From: an uncultured Oxalobacter sp.
Lineage (GTDB): Bacteria; Pseudomonadota; Gammaproteobacteria; Burkholderiales; Burkholderiaceae_D
Direction: 5' to 3'
Length of the DNA: 64,000 nt
Assembly: GCA_934401755.1 (NCBI GenBank)
Contig: CAKRSU010000006.1
Location: forward strand, 1-64,000
The translations under genes and the position numbers were made by a program. Below are positions 58,234 to 64,000 of the stretch, piece after piece. The notes beneath the pieces were generated by a model. That model worked only from the letters and a program-made list of their open reading frames with translations. It was not told the origin of the DNA and ran no database searches. How positions within the stretch are numbered: position 1 is the first letter of the stretch; every line of letters starts with the position of its first letter.

Positions 58234-59619
58234 ATGAAATTGGATTCTGCACCTATCGCAGCCATTGCCACCGCATCAGGTCGAGGAGGTGTTGGCATTG
58301 TACGCATCTCAGGCAAAAATCTTGATGGCTTTATCGCGGAATTTTTCAAGCAGTCCAATTTGTCCTTGCCTATGAAGCCCCGTTTTGCTTACTTCACCCC
58401 ATTTAAAGATGCAAACGGCAATATGATTGATGAAGGCATTGCCTTATTTTTCAAAGCACCCCATTCTTACTCTGGAGAGGATATCCTTGAATTACAAGGA
58501 CATGGTGGAACAATCGTTATGCAAATGCTCCTTAAACGATGTCTTGAAGTCGGCGCTAGCTTTGGTCTTCGTCTGGCAGAACCGGGAGAATTTACTCGGC
58601 GTGCTTTCCTTAATGGCCGTATTGATTTAACTCAGGCTGAAGCGATTGCTGATTTAATTGACGCAACCACTGAAGAAGCCGTTCGTTCTGCAACGCGTTC
58701 TATGAGTGGGGAATTCTCTAACCAAATTCAAGCCTTAGCCACAGATGTGATCAACTTGCGCATGTTAGTTGAAGCAACAATGGATTTTCCTGAAGAAGAA
58801 ACAGAGTTTCTATTGGAAGCGGATCCCGCTCATAAGATTGCTATATTACGTGAAACGTTAGATCACATTCTTGCTGGTGCTGCACAAGGCGTTTTACTTC
58901 GTGATGGTATCCATATCGTACTTGCAGGTCAAACAAATGTCGGAAAATCTTCATTATTTAACACAATGACTGGCACTAATGCCGCTATCGTGACACCGAT
59001 TGCAGGCACAACCCGTGACAAAATTACAGAATCTTTCCAACTTGAAGGGATTCCTATCACCCTGACAGATACGGCAGGCATTCGAGAAACTTCACAAGCC
59101 GATGAAGTCGAACGAATCGGTATTGGGCGAACTTGGGATGAAATCGGTAAAGCCGACATTATTTTACATCTGCTAGACGCGAGTATTGGTCCAACAAGAG
59201 AGGATGAGAAAACCTTTGCCTCTTTTCCTGACAATATTCCCGTAATTCAAGTTTGGAATAAAATTGATCTTTCTGGTCATCGTCCATCACTTGACCATAT
59301 TTTTGGTACGACTCAGGTTTATCTTTCCACGGTTACTGGAGAAGGGCTTGATTTACTCAAAGAAGCTGTACTTGAAGCCGCTGGATGGGTAAAAACGGGA
59401 GAGTCGACTTGCCTTGCCCGTGAACGTCACCTACAAGCTATTCGAGAAGCCAAAATTCACCTTGAAATGGCTAGCGAACATATTAAGAACGGCGATAATC
59501 TTGAACTACTCGCAGAAGAACTTCGACTCGTTCAGAATGCATTAAACAGCATCACGGGAGAATTCACTTCCGATGACTTATTAGGCAAAATTTTCTCTCA
59601 ATTCTGTATTGGCAAATAA
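58234..59619 (+). CDS. mnmE: tRNA uridine-5-carboxymethylaminomethyl modification GTPase
   Basis: With MnmG it installs cmnm5 or nm5 on wobble uridine 34. The 461 residues comprise an N-terminal folate domain (SGRGGVGIVRISG), a GTPase with GQTNVGKSSLFN near residue 230 and DTAGIRET near residue 280, and the C-terminal catalytic FCIGK (Cys). GGGGGG precedes the ATG. A stable stem-loop follows the stop. Confidence 0.95.
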   Translation: MKLDSAPIAAIATASGRGGVGIVRISGKNLDGFIAEFFKQSNLSLPMKPRFAYFTPFKDANGNMIDEGIALFFKAPHSYSGEDILELQGHGGTIVMQMLLKRCLEVGASFGLRLAEPGEFTRRAFLNGRIDLTQAEAIADLIDATTEEAVRSATRSMSGEFSNQIQALATDVINLRMLVEATMDFPEEETEFLLEADPAHKIAILRETLDHILAGAAQGVLLRDGIHIVLAGQTNVGKSSLFNTMTGTNAAIVTPIAGTTRDKITESFQLEGIPITLTDTAGIRETSQADEVERIGIGRTWDEIGKADIILHLLDASIGPTREDEKTFASFPDNIPVIQVWNKIDLSGHRPSLDHIFGTTQVYLSTVTGEGLDLLKEAVLEAAGWVKTGESTCLARERHLQAIREAKIHLEMASEHIKNGDNLELLAEELRLVQNALNSITGEFTSDDLLGKIFSQFCIGK

Positions 59620-59624
59620 TGAAT

Positions 59625-59678
59625 AAATCCTGCTCAGTCTTACTGAAACGATATCGATTATACAGACTGGCAGGATTT
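59625..59678 (+). terminator. Stem-loop after mnmE
   Basis: AAATCCTGC-T-CAGTCT (59625-59640, one bulge) pairs with AGACTG-GCAGGATTT (59664-59678). The stem is 15 pairs but the T-run is weak. Confidence 0.55.
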
Positions 59679-59886
59679 ACCACTATTTTAATCATACCAA
59701 TAAATACGGAAATATTTTTTCCTTTTTGACTAGAATTTCTGCCTTAATACAAATATTTCTATCTTTACCATGTATAACTGCTTTTTATAATTTCGTCCGT
59801 TTCACAATGTGCGATACAATAAATGATTGAATAAAATCCTTTTCCTCAAAGGCAAATACTTCCAAAACAAGAGAACATAATCGAAT

Positions 59887-59909
59887 CGTTTCAAATAAGA
59901 TTTGAAACG
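59887..59909 (+). promoter_or_regulatory. Perfect 10-bp hairpin in the ribBA leader
   Basis: CGTTTCAAAT (59887-59896), loop AAG, ATTTGAAACG (59900-59909). It lies about 48 bases before the ribBA start and is not followed by a T-run. It could be an operator or an RNA leader element. Confidence 0.5.
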
Positions 59910-59956
59910 CATGTCATCACTTTTATTTAAAATAAGTGGTTTATAAGGAAAAATTT

Positions 59957-61063
59957 ATGCCAATCGCTTCAACTCAAGAAATCATCGAAGAATTACGTGC
60001 AGGACGTATGGTTATTCTCGTTGATGATGAAGATCGTGAAAATGAAGGCGATATGATGATCGCTGCTGACTTTGTCACACCAGAAGCTATCAATTTTATG
60101 GCAAAACATGCCCGAGGTCTCGTTTGCCTAACATTGACACAAGCACACTGCGACCGCTTAGGTCTTACTCCGATGGCTGCTGACAATACCAGTCAATATA
60201 ACACCGCATTTACAGTTTCTATTGAAGCTGCAACTGGAGTAACAACAGGTATTTCTGCTTTTGATCGGGCTCGCACGATTCGTGTTGCTACAGCCCCCAA
60301 TGCAAAGCCTCAAGATATTGTTCAACCAGGGCATATTTTCCCTGTCACTGCTAAACCTGGCGGTGTACTTCAGCGAGCAGGACACACAGAAGCAGGTTGC
60401 GATCTTGCTGCACTTGCAGGATTAACCCCAGCTACGGCAATTTGCGAAGTGATGAATGAAGATGGCACCATGGCACGCTTGCCTCAACTCATCGAACTTG
60501 CAGAAAAACACCATATGAAAATCGGCACTATTGCTGATCTTATCAATTGGCGTAGCCAACATGAAAGTATTGTTGAACGTTTAGAAGAAAATACGATTAC
60601 CACTCCAGCCGGTCCTTTCCATGCCATTGCTTATAAAGACCGCCCGAGTCAAACGACTCATATAGCCCTTGTCAAAGGGAATATTTCACCAGAACAAGAA
60701 ACCATCGTTCGTGTTCAACAATCGGTTTCCATTATTGATTTTCTAAGTGTGGGTTCCAATACAAACCACTCATGGACACTTACAGAAGCAATGCACGCAA
60801 TTGCTCAGACAGAACGCGGCATTCTCGTACTACTTAACTGCAGTGAGCCCCCTGTTGACTTTTTAGATCGATTCAAGGCCATTGGTAATCGACCAGAACG
60901 ATCAAATCCTGTTGCCCAAACACTGCGTAGCTATGGTATCGGCGCACAAATTTTAAGTGACATTGGTGCTGGCAAACTAAAATTATTGGGTAATCCCAAA
61001 AAAATGCCATCTATGGCAGGTTTTGGTTTAGATATTATGGGTTATATTGAAAAACCACAATGA
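59957..61063 (+). CDS. ribBA: RibB-type 3,4-dihydroxy-2-butanone 4-phosphate synthase with degenerate GTP cyclohydrolase II domain
   Basis: The 368 residues comprise an N-terminal DHBP synthase ([17 protein letters not shown] near residue 20; [13 protein letters not shown] near residue 145) and a C-terminal GTP cyclohydrolase II-like domain. The second domain lacks the zinc-binding C-x10-CxC cluster and the HSECLTGD motif, so it is probably inactive as a cyclohydrolase; such RibBX proteins are common in beta- and gammaproteobacteria. AAGGA precedes the ATG at 59957. ribH follows by 25 bases. Confidence 0.92.
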   Translation: MPIASTQEIIEELRAGRMVILVDDEDRENEGDMMIAADFVTPEAINFMAKHARGLVCLTLTQAHCDRLGLTPMAADNTSQYNTAFTVSIEAATGVTTGISAFDRARTIRVATAPNAKPQDIVQPGHIFPVTAKPGGVLQRAGHTEAGCDLAALAGLTPATAICEVMNEDGTMARLPQLIELAEKHHMKIGTIADLINWRSQHESIVERLEENTITTPAGPFHAIAYKDRPSQTTHIALVKGNISPEQETIVRVQQSVSIIDFLSVGSNTNHSWTLTEAMHAIAQTERGILVLLNCSEPPVDFLDRFKAIGNRPERSNPVAQTLRSYGIGAQILSDIGAGKLKLLGNPKKMPSMAGFGLDIMGYIEKPQ

Positions 61064-61088
61064 TTCATTGTCATTGACGGAGGAAATT

Positions 61089-61610
61089 ATGGCTATTGAA
61101 ACAATTAAAATGGATCTTGAAGGAACAGGACTTCGCATCGGGATTGTCCAATCACGTTTCAACGAAAATGTTTGTAATGGATTGCGCAAGGCTTGCCTTG
61201 AACAGCTCAAACGCTTAGGCGTTGCCGATGAAGATATTTTAATCTGCACAGTACCTGGAGCGCTTGAAATTCCTATTGCACTTGCAAAACTTGCAGCCGG
61301 CCAACAATTCGATGCACTCATTGCCATTGGGGCAGTAATTAAAGGAGAAACCTATCATTTCGAACTCGTTTCCAACGAAGCCGCTGCGGGGGTCTCTCGT
61401 ATAGCACTAGATTTTGGGATCCCTATTGCAAATGCTATTTTAACAACTTACACCGATGAGCAAGCCGAAGCCCGCATGGTTGAAAAGGGCAACGAAGCTG
61501 CTAGCGCTGCCGTTGAAATGGCCAATCTTATCTTCTACAACATTGACGAGGTCCTTGATACTGAAGATTCAGATAACCTACTTGAAGATAACATCATTAA
61601 AAAAGAATAA
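61089..61610 (+). CDS. ribH: 6,7-dimethyl-8-ribityllumazine synthase
   Basis: It joins the RibB product with the pyrimidine intermediate in riboflavin synthesis. The 173 residues carry [13 protein letters not shown] near residue 18, [10 protein letters not shown] near residue 57 and [14 protein letters not shown] near residue 82. I chose the ATG at 61089 (GGAGG upstream); the frame is open to 61047 inside ribBA. Its stop overlaps the nusB start (TAATG). Confidence 0.95.
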   Translation: MAIETIKMDLEGTGLRIGIVQSRFNENVCNGLRKACLEQLKRLGVADEDILICTVPGALEIPIALAKLAAGQQFDALIAIGAVIKGETYHFELVSNEAAAGVSRIALDFGIPIANAILTTYTDEQAEARMVEKGNEAASAAVEMANLIFYNIDEVLDTEDSDNLLEDNIIKKE

Positions 61611-62080
61611 TGAAAAACAAATCCGTTCTTGCAAATCCTTCTAAAAATCGTTCTCCACGTAGGCGATCTCGTGAATTTGCCCTACAAGGGCTTTATGAAT
61701 GGTTGCTTAATAAAGACGATGCCGCCGTTATTGTCGAGCATATTCGCTTAGCGCATGGTTTTGATAAAGCAGATACCGAACATTTCGTGAGTCTGCTCTC
61801 TGGCGCCATTGCTCAAGCTGATACATTGCGTGCGCAAATCATCCCTCATATTGATCGAGCGCCCGATGAATTATCGCCTATTGAATATGCCATTTTATTG
61901 TTAGGAACTTTTGAACTCGTTAACTGTATTGAAATTCCCTATCGTGTTGTCATTAACGAAGCCGTTGAGCTTGCTAAATCTTTTGGCGGTATTGATGGTC
62001 ACAAGTTCGTCAATGGCGTCCTTGATAAAGTGGCGGCCCAAATTCGAGATATCGAAGTTAATGCCGATCACCGTTCTTAA
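61610..62080 (+). CDS. nusB: Transcription antitermination factor NusB
   Basis: It partners NusE/S10 at boxA of rRNA operons. The 156 residues have the helical NusB fold: [17 protein letters not shown] near residue 18, [16 protein letters not shown] near residue 85 and [27 protein letters not shown] near residue 110. Translationally coupled to ribH by a 1-base overlap; ribBA-ribH-nusB is a common order. Confidence 0.95.
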   Translation: MKNKSVLANPSKNRSPRRRSREFALQGLYEWLLNKDDAAVIVEHIRLAHGFDKADTEHFVSLLSGAIAQADTLRAQIIPHIDRAPDELSPIEYAILLLGTFELVNCIEIPYRVVINEAVELAKSFGGIDGHKFVNGVLDKVAAQIRDIEVNADHRS

Positions 62081-62116
62081 AATCCCCATCTAAAGGTAGG
62101 AATAGGAAAACCAACC

Positions 62117-62149
62117 AAACCTGAATACAAAATTTGTATTCAGGTTTTT
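62117..62149 (+). terminator. Intrinsic terminator after nusB
   Basis: AAACCTGAATACAAA (62117-62131) and TTTGTATTCAGGTTT (62133-62147) form a perfect stem; T residues follow to 62149. It ends the ribBA-ribH-nusB transcript and could work in both directions. Confidence 0.85.
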
Positions 62150-62287
62150 AACGTCCAAAGTCTTTGTTTTAGTGAGCCTGTATAAAGGAACTTTGTTGCC
62201 ACCATAATATTTCGATAGAAACAACTGGCTTTCCATCAAAAAAATGGGACCTTTCATAAAAGAAAAATACCATTTTCTTTAATAAAT

Positions 62288-63136
62288 TCAAGTATTTTTT
62301 AAGCCTAACTCACGCCATAAACGTGCAACCGCATCTGCCCGATTCAAACTATAAAAATGCAGTCCATCTACACCACCATCTAATAACTTTTGACACAGAT
62401 CCATAACAACATCATGACCAAAAGCTCGAAGAGATGCTAAATCACTGCCATAACTCTCCAGCCGACGGCGAATCCATAATGGAATTTCTGCACCACACAT
62501 GTCTGAAAAACGAGCCAACTGTTTATAATTAGTAATGGGCATAATGCCAGCAATAACGGGAATATCAACGCCAGCTTTGCGAATATCAGACATAAAATGA
62601 AAATATGCTTCTGGATTATAAAAATACTGCGTAATAGCAACATCAGCTCCAGCTTTCACTTTACGGACAAAATTCGCAATATCTTCGGTCAATGATGGGG
62701 CTTGCGGATGCATATCAGGGTAAGCGGCAACATCAATACGAAACCAATCGGCTGTTTCTTTACGAATAAATTCAACAAGCTCATTGGCATAATGAAATTC
62801 TCCTGATTCTCCATACGCGATGGGTAAATCTCCTCGCAATGCGACAATATGGTGAATCCCCATTCGCTTATATTCCGCAATTTGTTGGCGAACTTTTTCG
62901 CGTGTTGCTCCAATACAAGTAATATGGGGTGCTGGTTCAAATCCTTCATTTTGGATTTCTAACGCAATATCATACGTTCCCTGTTGAGTAGAGCCGCCTG
63001 CCCCATAAGTAATCGAAAAATATCGAGGCTCCAATAATTCTAATTGCGCACGAGTCTTACGCAACTCAATAACCGCATCAGGTGCCTTAGGAGGAAACAC
63101 CTCAATGCTAAAACTTTTTTTTCGTGATGCCATCAT
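62288..63136 (-). CDS. metF: 5,10-methylenetetrahydrofolate reductase
   Basis: This FAD enzyme makes 5-methyl-tetrahydrofolate for methionine synthesis. The 282 residues carry SIEVFPPKAP near residue 9, FSITYGAGGSTQQGTYD near residue 40, GIHHIVALRGDLP near residue 93 and AITQYFYNPEAYFHF near residue 170. The start overlaps the stop of the holin-like gene (ATGA). The order ahcY, holin-like gene, metF on the minus strand links homocysteine production to remethylation. Confidence 0.95.
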   Translation of the reverse strand: MMASRKKSFSIEVFPPKAPDAVIELRKTRAQLELLEPRYFSITYGAGGSTQQGTYDIALEIQNEGFEPAPHITCIGATREKVRQQIAEYKRMGIHHIVALRGDLPIAYGESGEFHYANELVEFIRKETADWFRIDVAAYPDMHPQAPSLTEDIANFVRKVKAGADVAITQYFYNPEAYFHFMSDIRKAGVDIPVIAGIMPITNYKQLARFSDMCGAEIPLWIRRRLESYGSDLASLRAFGHDVVMDLCQKLLDGGVDGLHFYSLNRADAVARLWRELGLKNT

Positions 63137-63483
63137 TGATCCTTAACTAACAATGTAGAAAATGCCCATGTCAGGATACTATATAGCAGAGCGCCCCCTA
63201 CAGCTGCCCCAATCCCACTTACCGTAAAGCCAGGCACAATGCCGGTTGCTAACCAAAACATCACGCCATTTAATACCAGTGTAAATATTCCCATTGACAT
63301 GATCGTTAACGGCAAAGTCAATACGGTAAAAACTGGCTTGATAAAGGTATTCATAAAACCAACAGCTATAGCGGCGAAAATAGCCGCAAAAAAATTTTCA
63401 ACTGTAATCCAGCCAGGAAGTAATTCAGGAAGCAGCAACATCGCCGCTGAGTCAATCAACCAGACTAACGCCATACGCAGCAT
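63133..63483 (-). CDS. Four-helix membrane protein (phage holin 4-2/YvlD-like family)
   Basis: The 116 residues form four hydrophobic segments, with LPGWITVENFFAAIFAAIAVGFMNTFIKPV in the first half. Pfam PF04020 proteins carry a 'phage holin' name, but this one is chromosomal and sits between ahcY and metF, as in many betaproteobacteria. Its role is unknown. It overlaps metF by 4 bases. Confidence 0.85.
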   Translation of the reverse strand: MLRMALVWLIDSAAMLLLPELLPGWITVENFFAAIFAAIAVGFMNTFIKPVFTVLTLPLTIMSMGIFTLVLNGVMFWLATGIVPGFTVSGIGAAVGGALLYSILTWAFSTLLVKDQ

Positions 63484-63578
63484 AGGTCACTCCAAATCTA
63501 GACAGTACAAAACTATCTTTATGTAACCGAATAAGGAACCTTTTAAAAAGGCTCCTTATCGGAAAGCGAGTTATTTTA

Positions 63579-64000
63579 TTAATAACGATAATGATTCGGT
63601 TTGTATGGGCCTTCTGTCGATACCCCAATATATTTTGCCTGTTCTTCCGTTAAAACAGTTAATTGAGCATTTAACTTTGATAACTGCAACCGAGCAACTT
63701 TTTCGTCTAAAATCTTAGGCAAAATATAAACACCGATCGGATAATCAGCTGTCTTTGTAAATAATTCAATCTGTGCCATCGTTTGATTAGCAAAAGAAGA
63801 ACTCATCACATAAGAAGGATGGCCTGTTGCACAGCCTAAATTCACTAAACGTCCTTCAGCTAACAAAATAATACGATTACCACTTGGTAAAACAATATGA
63901 TCAACTTGAGGCTTAATGTTTTCCCATGGGTATTTCTGCATAGAAGCGACATCAATTTCGCTATCAAAATGCCCAATATTACAAACAATCGCTTGATCCT
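63579..64000 (-). CDS. ahcY: Adenosylhomocysteinase, C-terminal part (5' end outside window)
   Basis: This NAD-dependent enzyme hydrolyses S-adenosylhomocysteine to adenosine and homocysteine. The 140 residues present begin [16 protein letters not shown] and contain [24 protein letters not shown], ending YKPNHYRY, the expected C-terminus that reaches the neighbouring subunit. The start codon is beyond the window edge. metF lies downstream in the same direction. Confidence 0.95.
   Translation of the reverse strand, partial: DQAIVCNIGHFDSEIDVASMQKYPWENIKPQVDHIVLPSGNRIILLAEGRLVNLGCATGHPSYVMSSSFANQTMAQIELFTKTADYPIGVYILPKILDEKVARLQLSKLNAQLTVLTEEQAKYIGVSTEGPYKPNHYRY

Larger units (their letters stand above)
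59620..59956. other. Intergenic region with a possible long leader of ribBA
   Basis: This 337-base spacer holds the mnmE terminator-like stem, a candidate promoter TTGACT-16-TACAAA (59726-59753) and the perfect hairpin at 59887. I found no FMN-riboswitch consensus (AGGGGCAGGGTGAAATTCCC-like). No small ORF stands out. Confidence 0.45.

Noticed and set aside
59679-59956. FMN (RFN) riboswitch upstream of ribBA
   Set aside because: Expected because the downstream genes make riboflavin, but the RFN conserved segments are absent by eye.
63133-63483. 'Phage holin' protein as evidence for a prophage
   Set aside because: No other phage genes are near. The PF04020 name is historical, and the ahcY/metF context is chromosomal housekeeping.
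4418-63483. Many overlapping reading frames opposite or inside the annotated genes
   Set aside because: They are shadows of real coding frames, without ribosome-binding sites or family resemblance.

Overview
The window is AT-rich chromosomal DNA with dense, conserved housekeeping genes and no visible IS, prophage, CRISPR, tRNA or rRNA. Gene content points to a betaproteobacterium, perhaps near the Nitrosomonadales/Methylophilaceae. The pointers are a PF08886-type gshA followed by gshB, an EIIA-Man protein, HPr and EI; a metX-metW pair; DUF1840, DUF3108 and UbiK proteins; an ahcY-holin-like-metF order; and tamA-tamB. Genus cannot be read from the sequence.

Layout. 1-6.2 kb: the last residues of a porin, then argF and argG (arginine), mtnP and apt (methylthioadenosine to adenine to AMP), murB (opposite strand) and yajQ. 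6.3-13.7 kb (minus strand): aroG behind a long leader, then tldD, a nitrilase-family amidase and yhdP. 13.8-22 kb: glnE, then gpsA-secB-grxC-rhodanese on the minus strand, then gpmA, ctpA and moeB on the plus strand. 22-34 kb (minus strand): clpA, pyrE, ampG, metW, metX, ptsI, ptsH, EIIA-Man, gshB, gshA. 34-39.9 kb: mostly small genes (ubiK, DUF1840, a lipoprotein, a MidA-like methyltransferase, hslR, folB, ttcA, the heptose adenylyltransferase, DUF3108). 39.9-46.5 kb: tamB/tamA and queC. 46.5-58 kb (minus strand): phosphoketolase, a P2B-type cation ATPase, glmU, a one-domain asparaginase, an unknown protein, rbgA, an HDAC-like deacetylase and argD. 58.2-62.1 kb: mnmE, ribBA, ribH, nusB. 62.3-64 kb: metF, a holin-like membrane protein and the 3' part of ahcY.

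Two regulatory RNAs stand out. (1) Upstream of aroG lies a complete amino-acid attenuator. It has a strong sigma70 promoter, a 20-codon leader peptide with seven consecutive Phe/Tyr codons, an antiterminator arm overlapping the leader stop codon, and an intrinsic terminator with eight U residues just before the aroG ribosome-binding site. This suggests that the first step of aromatic synthesis is controlled by charged tRNA-Phe/Tyr. (2) Upstream of the P-type ATPase lies an RNA with the hallmarks of the yybP-ykoY manganese riboswitch, which suggests that this 'calcium' ATPase is a Mn2+ (or Mn2+/Ca2+) exporter. Its own promoter precedes it, and two mutually exclusive stems follow it.

Other points: the rhodanese lacks its catalytic cysteine; the GTP cyclohydrolase II half of RibBA lacks its zinc cysteines; clpS is absent from its usual place before clpA, which is instead preceded by about 480 nt without a recognisable gene; and several spacers carry long perfect inverted repeats. 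Methionine and sulfur genes (metX, metW, metF, ahcY, mtnP) and arginine genes (argD, argF, argG) are scattered over several loci.
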